In this document: positions 1 through 8,423 of the stretch, one piece after another
Numbering within the stretch: position 1 is the stretch's first letter
Layout: each line of letters begins with the position of its first letter
Source of the DNA: Halomonas sp.
GTDB taxonomy: Bacteria > Pseudomonadota > Gammaproteobacteria > Pseudomonadales > Halomonadaceae
NCBI GenBank assembly: GCA_024636705.1
Contig: JAGXGN010000164.1
Location: 1-32,958 of the forward strand
Length of the DNA: 32,958 nt
Reading direction: 5' to 3'
Made by a program: the position numbers and the translations under genes
The notes under the pieces: generated by a model
Told to the model about the DNA's origin: nothing
What the model saw: the letters and a program-made list of their open reading frames with translations, nothing else
Databases searched by the model: none

Positions 1-177
1 ATGGGCATGAAATGCGGGGAAATCCGCTCACTTTGAGAATATCGGGCGCTGAAGACGGAAAATACGCACCATGGCGGTGCAAAAACGACTGATGCAGCCG
101 GCATCAACTTCCTGCCGATGCTGAGTCCGACAGGCTGCTAGTTGCTTAACATTGGATAGGTTGAATCAGGAGCAAGG
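1..177. other. Upstream region of ugd, no gene seen
   Basis: No convincing coding sequence is present; the only ATG-initiated frame from base 1 stops after 11 codons. A small inverted repeat GCACC-N5-GGTGC lies at 66-80, followed by five A, so it is not a terminator for the plus strand. The final bases carry the ugd ribosome binding site (CAGGAG about 168-173). I could not identify a convincing sigma-70 promoter. Confidence 0.5.
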
Positions 178-1527
178 ATGAAGATTACGATTTTCGGTAC
201 CGGTTATGTGGGCCTTGTCACCGGGGCGTGCCTGGCCGACGTGGGTCACGATGTGCTGTGCATGGACGTGGATGCGGCCAAGATCGCCCGGCTGGATGCG
301 GGCGAGGTCCCCATTTTCGAGCCGGGCCTGGAGCATTTGGTCAGCTCGAATGTGGCGGCGGGGCGCCTGCGTTTCACCACCGATGCCGCGGCGGCGGTGG
401 CCCACGGCACGCTGCAGATCATCGCCGTGGGCACGCCACCGGACGAGGACGGCAGCGCGGATCTCAAGTATGTGTTGGCGGTGGCTTCCACCATCGGCGA
501 GCAGATGGCCGACTACAAGGTGATCATCAACAAGTCCACGGTGCCGGTTGGCACGGCGGACCGGGTTCGCGAGACGGTGGCTCGGGCCATCGAGGCGCGA
601 GGCGAGGCAATCGAGTTTGATGTCTGCTCCAACCCGGAATTCCTCAAGGAAGGCAACGCCATCGAGGACTTCACCCACGGGGCGCGCATCGTGGTGGGCA
701 CCGATTCCGAGCGGGTCAAGGACCTGATGCGCGAGTGCTACAGCCCCTATATCCGCCTGCACGACAAGCTGATGTTCCTGGATATCCGCGCCGCCGAGCT
801 GACCAAGTATGCCGCCAACGCCATGCTGGCCACCAAGATCAGCTTCATGAGCGAGATCGCGAACCTGGCCGAGCGGCTGGGCGCCGACGTGGAGCAGGTG
901 CGCCGCGGCATCGGCAGCGATCCGCGCATCGGTTATCAGTTCATCTACCCGGGGTGCGGCTATGGCGGTTCCTGCTTTCCCAAGGACATCCAGGCCCTGG
1001 CCCGCACCGCCAGCGACATCGGCTATGAGGCAGAGCTGCTTAGCGCCGTGGAGGCGGTGAACCGGCGCCAGAAGCACAGCCTCTTCGACAAGCTGGCCCA
1101 GGCCTTCGATGGCGACCTGGCAGGCAAGACCATCGCGGTATGGGGGCTCGCCTTCAAGCCCGGCACCGACGACATGCGTGATGCCCCCAGCCGCACCCTG
1201 ATGGAGGCGCTGTGGGATGCCGGCGCCCGGGTACAGGCGTATGACCCGCAAGCCATGAAGGAGTGTCGGCGACTCTACGGCGAGCGCGACGACCTGGTGC
1301 TGGTGGCCGACCGCATTCAGGCGGTGAAGGGCGCCGACGCCCTGGTGATCTGTACCGAGTGGAACGATTTTCGCGCGGTGGACTTCGCCTGGCTGAAGCA
1401 GCAACTGGCCACTCCGGTGATCGTCGACGGCCGCAACCTCTTCGATCCCGCCCTGGTCAAGCAGGCCGGGCTGCTCTACTACGCCGTCGGCAGGGGGGAT
1501 TCGCTGCAGGCGCCATCACGGGCTTGA
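178..1527 (+). CDS. ugd: UDP-glucose 6-dehydrogenase
   Basis: This cytoplasmic enzyme makes UDP-glucuronate from UDP-glucose by two NAD-dependent oxidations, feeding exopolysaccharide, capsule or LPS synthesis. The 449-residue protein opens with the Rossmann motif GTGYVG (residues 7-12). It carries the conserved [10 protein letters not shown] helix (catalytic Lys210) and the [10 protein letters not shown] loop, whose Cys266 is the expected catalytic nucleophile. Length and domain order (NAD-binding, central helical, C-terminal UDP-binding) match the family. The start follows a CAGGAG ribosome binding site. No polysaccharide genes are adjacent in this window, so its pathway partner cannot be read from context. 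Family assignment is secure; the physiological product is inferred. Confidence 0.96.
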   Translation: MKITIFGTGYVGLVTGACLADVGHDVLCMDVDAAKIARLDAGEVPIFEPGLEHLVSSNVAAGRLRFTTDAAAAVAHGTLQIIAVGTPPDEDGSADLKYVLAVASTIGEQMADYKVIINKSTVPVGTADRVRETVARAIEARGEAIEFDVCSNPEFLKEGNAIEDFTHGARIVVGTDSERVKDLMRECYSPYIRLHDKLMFLDIRAAELTKYAANAMLATKISFMSEIANLAERLGADVEQVRRGIGSDPRIGYQFIYPGCGYGGSCFPKDIQALARTASDIGYEAELLSAVEAVNRRQKHSLFDKLAQAFDGDLAGKTIAVWGLAFKPGTDDMRDAPSRTLMEALWDAGARVQAYDPQAMKECRRLYGERDDLVLVADRIQAVKGADALVICTEWNDFRAVDFAWLKQQLATPVIVDGRNLFDPALVKQAGLLYYAVGRGDSLQAPSRA

Positions 1528-1608
1528 TGGCGCGCGCTGAAGTCGAAACGTCGAACCGGCCCTCCCACGAAAGGCGGTATCGGTGGCAATGCAGGATGGA
1601 AGGCAGTT

Positions 1609-1639
1609 GTAGGCCGGATAAGCCGTAGGCGCATCGGGC
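1609..1639 (+). repeat. REP-like repeat, copy 1
   Basis: A 31-base element starts GTAGGCCGGATAAGCC and ends GGCGCATCGGGC. It matches the element at 10100-10130 at 28 of 31 positions and is related to two inverted copies at 10166-10195 and 10232-10261. It is intergenic, downstream of ugd and upstream of the metallo-hydrolase gene, as expected for REP/BIME-type extragenic palindromes. No REP-associated transposase is in the window. Confidence 0.7.
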
Positions 1640-1720
1640 GAGGAGGCTATTTCTAGAATTTGTTTTTCGTTATGCTGGCGCTATCATCAGGCCAGCGACA
1701 TTCAATTGAGGCCGTTTCCC

Positions 1721-2602
1721 ATGTCCAAGCCAACCGTGGCCCGACCAACCGTGACCCATTTCTTCGACGAGCCCACCAATACCTTCAGTTATGTGGTTCA
1801 GGATCCCGATAGCCGCGCCTGCGCGATCCTCGATTCGGTGCTGGATTTCGATTACGCCGCCGGACGCACCGATGTGCGTTCCGCCGACGAGATCATCGCC
1901 TTCGTGCGCGACAACGGCCTCGAGGTGGAGTGGATCCTCGAGACCCACGTCCATGCCGACCACCTCTCCGCCGCGCCTTACCTTCATGAAAAATTGGGCG
2001 GCAAGACCGGCATCGGGGCGAAGATCGTCGAGGTGCAGGAAATCTTCGGCAAGGCATTCAACGCCGGCACCGAGTTCGCCCGTGACGGCAGCCAGTTCGA
2101 TCGCCTCTTCGAGGAGGGCGATACCTTCACCATCGGCGGCCTGGAAGGGCGGGTACTGCACACCCCGGGCCACACCCCGGCCTGCCTGACCTATGTGATC
2201 GATGATGCCGCCTTCGTCGGCGATACCCTGTTCATGCCCGATTACGGCACCGCCCGCTGCGATTTTCCGGGCGGCGATGCTCGTACCCTCTATCGCTCCA
2301 TCCAGAAGGTGCTGGCCCTGCCGGACGAGACCCGCCTCTTCCTGTGCCACGACTACAAGGCGCCGGAGCGCGAGGCCTACCAGCACGAGACCAGCGTGGC
2401 CGAGCAGCGCCAGCAGAATGTGCATGTGCATGAGGGCATCAGCGAGGATGAATTCGTCAAGATGCGCACCGAACGCGACGCCACCCTGGATATGCCCAGG
2501 CTGATCATCCCCTCGGTGCAGATGAACATGCGCGCCGGTGAGATGCCGCCGGCCGAGGACAACGGTCGGGTCTACCTGAAGGTGCCGGTCAACACGTTCT
2601 GA
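1721..2602 (+). CDS. MBL-fold hydrolase, persulfide dioxygenase type (Blh/ETHE1-like)
   Basis: Metallo-beta-lactamase-fold protein of 293 residues. Visible metal ligands are the HVHADH motif (His76, His78, Asp80, His81), His151 in HTPGHT, Asp168 in VGDTLF and His210 in LCHDY. The segment TARCDFPGGDA resembles the persulfide-dioxygenase/Blh subgroup rather than true beta-lactamases. ETHE1-type enzymes oxidise glutathione persulfide to sulfite with O2 in the cytoplasm. The ATG at 1721 is chosen because a weak GAGG lies about 10 bases upstream; a TTG at 1706 would add five residues without a better site. The BigR-like ArsR gene downstream supports a sulfide or persulfide role, since blh and bigR are linked in other bacteria. 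Substrate is inferred. Confidence 0.8.
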   Translation: MSKPTVARPTVTHFFDEPTNTFSYVVQDPDSRACAILDSVLDFDYAAGRTDVRSADEIIAFVRDNGLEVEWILETHVHADHLSAAPYLHEKLGGKTGIGAKIVEVQEIFGKAFNAGTEFARDGSQFDRLFEEGDTFTIGGLEGRVLHTPGHTPACLTYVIDDAAFVGDTLFMPDYGTARCDFPGGDARTLYRSIQKVLALPDETRLFLCHDYKAPEREAYQHETSVAEQRQQNVHVHEGISEDEFVKMRTERDATLDMPRLIIPSVQMNMRAGEMPPAEDNGRVYLKVPVNTF

Positions 2603-2645
2603 CCGTTGTTCCCCCTCTTCAACGCTTACTCGCGGAGGAACCCCC

Positions 2646-2774
2646 ATGCAGTTCCATGAACTCGAACCCGGCTTCGCCATCACCGATGCCCTGCTGGCCG
2701 CCGCCCATGACGCGGGCCATGACCTGCAGGCGTGGCATCCGGCCCTGGAGGAAAGGGCGCGTCGGCGGACCTGA
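2646..2774 (+). CDS. Short unidentified ORF, possibly truncated
   Basis: A 42-codon frame starts with MQFHELEPGFAITDALLAAA and ends with a basic ERARRRT tail at a TGA. It has a strong ribosome binding site (GGAGG, 8-9 bases before ATG) and follows the metallo-hydrolase by 43 bases, so it is probably translated as the second gene of that unit. The N-terminus reads like the start of a folded cytoplasmic protein that ends early. The sequence turns AT-rich just beyond the stop, which fits a deletion junction. I do not recognise the family. It may be a genuine small protein or the 5' remnant of a larger gene. Confidence 0.4.
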   Translation: MQFHELEPGFAITDALLAAAHDAGHDLQAWHPALEERARRRT

Positions 2775-2861
2775 CAATATTTTTGCAAACATAATGTGTT
2801 TTGGTATATTGATTGACACGGCCGCATCGTCACCAAGCGGGCCGACCAGCAGGGGCTCTTT

Positions 2862-2891
2862 TTTGCTCTACAATATATAAATATATATTAT
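2862..2891 (+). promoter_or_regulatory. Promoter of the arsR-RND operon
   Basis: A -35-like TTGCTC (2862-2867) is followed at 18 bases by TATTAT (2886-2891), or at 16 bases by TATATT (2884-2889), in a strikingly AT-rich stretch within a GC-rich region. The palindrome at 2872-2889 fills the spacer and overlaps the -10, a typical repression arrangement. A second candidate, TTGCAA-N16-TATATT, lies at 2783-2810. Confidence 0.5.
2872..2889. promoter_or_regulatory. Palindromic operator, likely ArsR/BigR site
   Basis: AATATATA (2872-2879) and TATATATT (2882-2889) form a perfect 8-bp inverted repeat around AA. It lies 54 bases upstream of the ArsR-family start codon. AT-rich inverted repeats overlapping the -10 are the known type of operator for BigR-like persulfide sensors; the link to this regulator is inferred from position and symmetry. 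Confidence 0.6.
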
Positions 2892-2943
2892 GTTATTTAA
2901 GATATTGTGACACCGTCAACCCAATGACCGGGGAGAACCTCGC

Positions 2944-3315
2944 ATGCCGGACACCTCACAACTGGATGTGAACGCGATGCGTGACGCGGCCTCGTTGGCC
3001 ACGGCGCTGATGCGTGTGCTGGCCCACGAGGACCGTCTGTTGCTGCTGTGCCAGATCAGCCAGCGGGAGTTGTGCGTCGGTGAGCTCGAGGAGCGGCTTG
3101 ACATCCATCAGCCGAGCCTTTCGCAGCAGCTCGGAGTGCTGCGCAAGCAGAAGCTGGTGGCTACGCGGCGAGAGGGCAAGCACATCTACTACCGGATTGC
3201 CGACGGCAAGGCACTGGCCCTGCTGGAGGTGCTCTACGAACAGTTCTGTCGCGGCGCGGACGAGTGGGCCGATAGCGCCCCGTCCACCCCGGCATCGCCG
3301 GAGGCATCGTCATGA
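2944..3315 (+). CDS. ArsR-family repressor, BigR/SqrR-like sulfide sensor
   Basis: Winged-helix repressor of 123 residues. The recognition region reads HQPSLSQQLGVLRKQKLVAT, followed by the wing REGKHIYYRIAD. Cys36 (end of LLLLC) and Cys102 (YEQFC) are 66 residues apart and sit where BigR/SqrR proteins keep the cysteine pair that links through polysulfide on exposure to sulfide or persulfide. There is no arsenic-type CxC metal site. An extra Cys44 lies near the first sensor Cys. The start has a GGGGAG site about 9 bases upstream. The stop overlaps the next gene (ATGA), so regulator and exporter are co-transcribed. It probably represses its own operon through the palindrome at 2872-2889. The C-terminal tail is a Ser/Pro/Ala-rich extension. 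Confidence 0.85.
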   Translation: MPDTSQLDVNAMRDAASLATALMRVLAHEDRLLLLCQISQRELCVGELEERLDIHQPSLSQQLGVLRKQKLVATRREGKHIYYRIADGKALALLEVLYEQFCRGADEWADSAPSTPASPEASS

Positions 3316-5939
3316 ATCCCGTTACATCGGAGACTGCCGGCATGGGTGGCAAACTCGCACGGTTCAGTATGGCAAGGCGGCGCTGGGTGTTCCTGCTGGT
3401 ACTGGCCGTGGTGGTGGCGCTGGGGGCGCTGATCCCGCGGATCACCATCGATACCGACCCGGAGAACATGCTGGCGGCCGACCAGCCCGACCGGGTGCGC
3501 GATGCCCGCATCAGCGAGCGCTTCGATCTCTATGACACCCTCGTGGTGGGGCTGGTGAGCGAGCCCGGGGAACGCGGCGTCTACAACCCGGCCTCGCTCA
3601 CGGCCTTGCACGACCTGACGCGTGCGATCCAGGACATCGACGGGGTGGTGGCCGACGACGTGATGTCGCTGGCCACGGTGGACAACGTCGAGCAGGTCGC
3701 CCCCGGCACCATCAGTTTCGACTGGTTGATGGACGCCCCTCCCGGCACCACCGACGAGGCCGAGGCGCTGCGCGCGGCGGTCGAGCGGTTGCCGATGTTT
3801 CTCGGCACCCTGGTCTCGGAGGATGGCCGCGCCGTGGGCATCGTGGTGCCCATCGAGGACAAGGACGAGAGCCATCGCATCGCCGGCGAGATCGAGGCGG
3901 CGGTGGCCGAGCTCGACATTCGCGACACGGCGTACATCACCGGCCAGCCGGTGGCCCAGGACACCTTCGGGGTGCAGATGTTCGAGCAGATGGCGATCTC
4001 CGCTCCACTGGCGGGCCTGCTGATCTTCGTGGTGATGGTCTACTTCTTCCGCAGCGTGCCGCTGCTGGTGGCGCCGATGCTGCTGGCCATGGCCACGGTC
4101 ATCGCCACCATGGGGCTGCTGATCGGTATGGGCTACACCGTGCACATCATGAGCTCGATGATCCCCATCTTCCTCATGCCCATCGCGGTGGTCGATTCGG
4201 TGCACGTGATGTCGGGCTTCTCCGACCGCTACCGGCCGGGCCTCGATCCCCGTCGAGTGATGGCCGAGGTAATCCAGGAGCTCTACAAGCCGATTCTCTT
4301 CACCTCGCTCACCACCAGCGTGGGCTTTGGCTCGCTGGCGCTCTCGCCGATTCCGCCGGTGCAGGTCTTCGGTGTCTTCGTGGCCGTCGGCGTGCTGCTG
4401 GCCATGGTGCTGACCCTCACCTTCCTGCCGGCCTATGTCGCGGCCATGCCCTCGCGGGTACTCGACCGCATGGCCGCGCGGGTGCATCGCCACGGTGACG
4501 AGGGGGTGGCGTCGGGGCGCCTGGCGCGTCTGGTCGCCGCCACCGGCCGGCTGGCCATGCGTCGTTCACGCCTCCTGCTGGTGCTGTTCCTCGCCCTGCT
4601 CGGCGCGGCGATCTACGGCATCACCCTGATCCAGATCAACGACAATCCCACCCGCTGGTTCAAGTCGGATCACCCCATCCGGGTCGCCGACCGGGTGCTC
4701 AACGATAATTTTGCCGGCACCTACAAGGCCTATCTGGTGCTGGAGGCGCCCACGGTCGACCTGGTGGAGGAGCTGGCGTCGCGGGCGTCGCCGGTGCTTG
4801 ACGAGGCCCGCGATGCCGGCGTCGCGCTGGACGAAGATTGGGCCGCCCTGCTCGAAGCGAGCCGGGGCGAGAACGCCGAGGCGACGCTGGACAACCTGCT
4901 GTTCGCGCTCGATGACCGCCTCTTTGCCGCCGCTTCCGACGAGGCCGAGTGGTGGGAGCGCCTGCTCGCCGTCACCGAGACGGTGAGAAGCGAGGCACTG
5001 ACCTTCCAGTCCCCCGAGGTGCTGCGCTATATGGCCGACCTCCAGGCGTACCTGCAGTCCGAGGGGGTGGTGGGCAAGGCCAATTCCCTGGCCGACCTGG
5101 TGCGCACCGTCAATCGCGAGCTGGTCAGCGGCGAGCCCGACGACTTCCGCATTCCCGACCGCGCGGCCGGCGTGGCCCAGGCGATCCTGAGCTACCAGTC
5201 GTCGCATCGGCCCGACGACCTGTGGCACTTCGTCGCCAGCGACTACCGCTCGGCCAATATCTGGCTGCAGCTGCCCAGCGGGGACAACCAGGACATGCGC
5301 CGCGTGGTGGAGGCGGTCGATACCTATATCGCCGAGCATCCCTTGCCCGCGGATCTCGAGCGGCAGTGGGCCGGCAGCACCTACATCAACCTGGTGTGGC
5401 AGGGGGAGATGGTCGCGGGCATGTTGATGGCCCTGATCTCGGCCTTCGCCGTCGTGCTGGTGATGTTGGTGTCGCTGTTCCGCTCGCTGTGGTTCGGCAT
5501 TCTCGCCATGCTGCCGCTGACGCTCACTGTGGCGCTCATCTATGGCGTCATGGGGCTGGTCGGCAAGGACTACGACATGCCAGTGGCGGTGCTCTCGGCG
5601 CTAAGCCTTGGGCTGTCGGTGGACTTCGCCATTCACTTCATCCAGCAGCTGCGGGCCACCGTGGCCGAGACCGGCGACTGGCGCGAAGGGCTCACCCAGG
5701 TCTACGCGGCGCCGGCCAGGGCGATCGTGCGCAACGCCATCGTGATCGCCATCGGCTTTCTGCCGCTGCTGGCCGCGCCGCTGATGCCCTACGTCACCGT
5801 GGGCTTCTTCCTGGCCAGCATCATGGCGGTGTCGGCCGTGATTACCCTGCTGATGCTGCCCGCCGTCGTGGCCACCTGGCCGCGACTGTTCTTCCCCCAG
5901 CAAACGGCGTCCGCCGCCGACCCCAGGCCGAGTGCCTGA
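3312..5939 (+). CDS. RND/MMPL-family inner-membrane transporter
   Basis: Large integral membrane protein of 875 residues with the duplicated RND plan. There is a membrane segment near residues 25-43, a periplasmic domain to about 228 and a block of membrane helices at about 229-375. A second repeat starts near 420-440 and ends with another helical block at about 690-860. The VVDSVHV segment (293-299) and its second-half counterpart SVDFAIHF are the sterol-sensing-like cores with acidic residues expected for proton coupling. This MMPL/patched-like group is often encoded with a LolA-like periplasmic protein and an outer-membrane protein, as here. It overlaps arsR by 4 bases and is followed 19 bases later by the LolA-like gene. 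Cargo is unknown; a hydrophobic or lipid-linked substrate is plausible. Confidence 0.88.
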   Translation: MNPVTSETAGMGGKLARFSMARRRWVFLLVLAVVVALGALIPRITIDTDPENMLAADQPDRVRDARISERFDLYDTLVVGLVSEPGERGVYNPASLTALHDLTRAIQDIDGVVADDVMSLATVDNVEQVAPGTISFDWLMDAPPGTTDEAEALRAAVERLPMFLGTLVSEDGRAVGIVVPIEDKDESHRIAGEIEAAVAELDIRDTAYITGQPVAQDTFGVQMFEQMAISAPLAGLLIFVVMVYFFRSVPLLVAPMLLAMATVIATMGLLIGMGYTVHIMSSMIPIFLMPIAVVDSVHVMSGFSDRYRPGLDPRRVMAEVIQELYKPILFTSLTTSVGFGSLALSPIPPVQVFGVFVAVGVLLAMVLTLTFLPAYVAAMPSRVLDRMAARVHRHGDEGVASGRLARLVAATGRLAMRRSRLLLVLFLALLGAAIYGITLIQINDNPTRWFKSDHPIRVADRVLNDNFAGTYKAYLVLEAPTVDLVEELASRASPVLDEARDAGVALDEDWAALLEASRGENAEATLDNLLFALDDRLFAAASDEAEWWERLLAVTETVRSEALTFQSPEVLRYMADLQAYLQSEGVVGKANSLADLVRTVNRELVSGEPDDFRIPDRAAGVAQAILSYQSSHRPDDLWHFVASDYRSANIWLQLPSGDNQDMRRVVEAVDTYIAEHPLPADLERQWAGSTYINLVWQGEMVAGMLMALISAFAVVLVMLVSLFRSLWFGILAMLPLTLTVALIYGVMGLVGKDYDMPVAVLSALSLGLSVDFAIHFIQQLRATVAETGDWREGLTQVYAAPARAIVRNAIVIAIGFLPLLAAPLMPYVTVGFFLASIMAVSAVITLLMLPAVVATWPRLFFPQQTASAADPRPSA

Positions 5940-5958
5940 ACCCGAAGGAGATGCAACC

Positions 5959-6768
5959 ATGAATTCCAAGCGGCTTTCGCGTCTCGGCCTGATGGCCTCC
6001 CTGATGGCGGCGGTGATCGCCACCCCGCTGCAGGCGCAGCAACAGCCCGATGTCGAGGAGATCGTCCAGCGGGCGAACGAGGCGGCCTACTATGCCGGTG
6101 AGGACGGACGCAGCGAAGCGCGTATGCGCATCCTCGACGGCAGTGGCCGCGAGCAGGTGCGCCAGTTCACGCTGCTGCGCCGCGACGGCGAGGCGGGGCG
6201 TCAGCGGTACCTGGTCGCCTTCAGCCGGCCGTCCGACGTGCGCGGCACGGTGTTCCTCGTGCACAAGACCCCCGGGGCCGACGACCAGCGCTGGCTCTAC
6301 CTGCCGGGGCTGGATCTGGTGCGGCGCGTCGCGCCGGGCGACAAGCGCACCAGCTTCGTCGGTTCCCACGTCTACTACGAGGATGTCTCGGGACGCCACC
6401 TGCAGGAGGATCGCCACGAGCTGGTGGAGGCCACCGACGCGTACTACGTGGTCAGGAGCGTGCCCAAGGCGCCGGCGAGCGTGGAATTCGCTGCCTTCAC
6501 CACCTGGATCGACCGCGACACCTGGCTGCCGATGCGCAGCGAGTACGAGCGCGACGACGGCAGCGTCTACCGCCGCATGGAACTGCTCGAGGTCGAGCAG
6601 ATCGACGGCTATCCCACCGGCACGCGCATGCGCATATCGGATCTCGATTCGGGCGGTTACACCGATGTCGAGTTCCGCTTCAGCGCCTACGACCTGGGCA
6701 TCCCCGAGGAGGTCTTCACCGAGCGCTCGCTGCGCAACCCGCCCCGCCAGTGGCTGGAGCGCCCCTGA
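5959..6768 (+). CDS. Outer membrane lipoprotein-sorting protein (LolA-like)
   Basis: Periplasmic protein of 269 residues. The signal peptide has a basic start (MNSKR), a hydrophobic core and a likely AxA cleavage at LQAQ near residue 26. The mature part resembles the LolA/LolB-like half-barrel family annotated as outer membrane lipoprotein-sorting proteins, which cradle hydrophobic ligands and accompany MMPL-type RND transporters. The start at 5959 is set by AAGGAG nine bases upstream; frames open earlier but lack a signal peptide. Its stop overlaps the next start (TGATG), indicating translational coupling to the beta-barrel gene. It probably shuttles a hydrophobic ligand between the inner-membrane RND protein and the outer membrane. 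It is distinct from housekeeping lolA. Confidence 0.82.
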   Translation: MNSKRLSRLGLMASLMAAVIATPLQAQQQPDVEEIVQRANEAAYYAGEDGRSEARMRILDGSGREQVRQFTLLRRDGEAGRQRYLVAFSRPSDVRGTVFLVHKTPGADDQRWLYLPGLDLVRRVAPGDKRTSFVGSHVYYEDVSGRHLQEDRHELVEATDAYYVVRSVPKAPASVEFAAFTTWIDRDTWLPMRSEYERDDGSVYRRMELLEVEQIDGYPTGTRMRISDLDSGGYTDVEFRFSAYDLGIPEEVFTERSLRNPPRQWLERP

Positions 6769-8078
6769 TGGCCGCCGTGGCGAGGGCGCTGCACCGCCTG
6801 GGAGCGGTCGGCGTGGCGGCGCTGCTGGCGACGGGGACGGCCCTGGCCCAGGACGCAAGCGGCGATGCCTGGGGCGATGACCCCTGGGGGGAGGAGGCCT
6901 CGGCCTTCAGCTGGTTCGGCTTCGTCGAGGGCGCGGGGGCCTGGCGTACCCAGAGCAACCCGGCAATCGACGAGGACATGACCCTGGAGGAACTGCGCCT
7001 GCAGCTCGAGGGGGAGTACCTCACCGACCGCACCACCTGGACCTTCAAGGCCGATGGCCTGCTCGACGGGATCGAGGACGAACTCACCGGCGAGGTGCGC
7101 GAGGCCATGGTCGCCTTCTCGCCGGGCACGCGTGTCGACGTGCGCCTGGGGCGCCAGGTGCTGACCTGGGGTACCGGCGACCTGCTGTTTCTCAACGATC
7201 TCTTTCCCAAGGACTGGCAATCCTTCCTGTCCGGCCGCGACGACGACTACCTCAAGGCGCCCAGCGATGCGGCGCGCTTCAGCTGGTTCGGCGAGGCGGT
7301 GAACCTGGAGGCGGTGATCACGCCGCGCTTCGAGCCGGACCGCTACGTCGATGGCACGCGGCTTTCCTATTTCGATCCAGCCCGCAGCGAGATCGTGGCA
7401 ACGATGCCGACCGCCGAGGCGCCGTCGCATACGGTCGACAACGCCGAACTGGCGCTTCGCCTTTACGGCCTGGTCGGCGCGCGGGAGTGGGCGCTCTACG
7501 GCTACCGCGGCTTCTTCGGCCAGCCCACGGCCTTCGACGCCGCGCGCGGCGTCAACACCTTCGCCCGGCTCAACAGCCTCGGGGCGAGCCTGCGCGCGCC
7601 GCTGGCGGGGGGGATCTACCACCTGGAGGCCGCCTGGTACGACTCTGCCGACGACCGCGACGGCGACGATCCCAACGTGCCCAACAGCGAGCTGCGCCTG
7701 CTGGGCGGCTTCGAACGCGAGCTGGTCACCAACCTCACGGCGAGCACCCAGTACTACCTGGAGTGGCGGCAGGACTACGACGCCTTCGCGGCGAACTACC
7801 CCTTCGATCCCGCCGACCGCCCCGACGAGGTCCGCCATGTCGTGAGCCTGCGCCTGAACTATGCGATGTGGCGCGACAACCTGATCCTGGGAGTGATGAC
7901 CTTCTACTCCCCTAGCGACGACGACGCCTTCCTGCGCCCCACCGCTCGCTGGCGCTATAGCGACCGCCTCGAGTTCAACGCCGGCGCCAACCTCTTCGTC
8001 GGCGAGCAAGACCACACCTTCTACGGGCAGTTCGAGGAGAACTCCAACCTCTTCCTGCGCGCCCGCTATCGTTTCTGA
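6768..8078 (+). CDS. Outer-membrane beta-barrel protein (DUF1302-like)
   Basis: A protein of 436 residues has a signal peptide ending near ALAQD (about residue 28), followed by an acidic Asp/Trp-rich linker. A long series of alternating amphipathic segments rich in Tyr, Trp and Gly follows, and the protein ends in RYRF. The C-terminal Phe is the classic outer-membrane targeting signal for beta-barrels. VRLGRQVLTWGTGD resembles the conserved strand of DUF1302-type barrels and related porins. The ATG at 6768 overlaps the upstream stop. An earlier GTG at 6750 would add six residues and spoil the signal peptide. With the RND and LolA-like proteins it could complete a trans-envelope route. Family assignment below beta-barrel level is moderate; substrate unknown. 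Confidence 0.78.
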   Translation: MAAVARALHRLGAVGVAALLATGTALAQDASGDAWGDDPWGEEASAFSWFGFVEGAGAWRTQSNPAIDEDMTLEELRLQLEGEYLTDRTTWTFKADGLLDGIEDELTGEVREAMVAFSPGTRVDVRLGRQVLTWGTGDLLFLNDLFPKDWQSFLSGRDDDYLKAPSDAARFSWFGEAVNLEAVITPRFEPDRYVDGTRLSYFDPARSEIVATMPTAEAPSHTVDNAELALRLYGLVGAREWALYGYRGFFGQPTAFDAARGVNTFARLNSLGASLRAPLAGGIYHLEAAWYDSADDRDGDDPNVPNSELRLLGGFERELVTNLTASTQYYLEWRQDYDAFAANYPFDPADRPDEVRHVVSLRLNYAMWRDNLILGVMTFYSPSDDDAFLRPTARWRYSDRLEFNAGANLFVGEQDHTFYGQFEENSNLFLRARYRF

Positions 8079-8102
8079 CCCCGACTACCGAGGAGAATGA
8101 CC

Positions 8103-8297
8103 ATGACCGTCAATGAAGCCCTTCGCCTGATCGCCGGCAGCTTCGTGCTGATCTCCGTGCTGCTGGCCTACTTCATCCATCCCGCCTGGCTGCTGTTCAC
8201 CGGCTTCGTGGCGCTGAACCTGATGCAGTCGGCCTTCACCCGCTGGTGCCCGATGATGACCCTGCTGCGAAAGCTGGGCCTGCGCGAGGTGCGCTGA
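8103..8297 (+). CDS. DUF2892-type small inner-membrane protein
   Basis: Membrane protein of 64 residues with two hydrophobic segments (about residues 9-26 and 29-46). They are followed by the RWCPMMTLLRKLGL signature typical of DUF2892/YgaP-like C-terminal domains, which contain a conserved Cys-Pro near the second helix. The start at 8103 is chosen over the ATG at 8097 because AGGAG (8091-8095) is 7 bases from 8103 but too close to 8097. DUF2892 proteins are often encoded beside rhodaneses, sulfide oxidation genes and BigR-type regulators, so its place at the end of this operon supports a reactive-sulfur theme. The molecular role of stand-alone DUF2892 proteins is not established. Confidence 0.8.
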   Translation: MTVNEALRLIAGSFVLISVLLAYFIHPAWLLFTGFVALNLMQSAFTRWCPMMTLLRKLGLREVR

Positions 8298-8423
8298 GAC
8301 CACACTAGCCGGGCCGTGCTGACAAACCGGAAGCTGACCGATGGTATCGGTCTGCTGCTGAGCCTGGCGGCTGTGGCGGCGATTCCGCCGGCCTGTGCCC
8401 GGATGACGGGAACCGTTACACTA

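Noticed and set aside
166-1404. Long minus-strand open frame of 412 codons opposite ugd
   Set aside because: It is antisense to a clear UDP-glucose dehydrogenase and is rich in His, Gly and Ala with no family motifs. High-GC codon bias leaves such frames open on the complementary strand.
2813-2840. Consensus TTGACA at 2813-2818 as main arsR promoter
   Set aside because: The -35 is perfect, but no -10-like hexamer lies 16-18 bases downstream. The AT-rich element at 2862-2891 is better placed.
5842-6858. Minus-strand frame of 338 codons opposite the LolA-like gene
   Set aside because: It spans three plus-strand genes, lacks a ribosome binding site and has a Pro/Arg/Gly/His composition typical of antisense frames.
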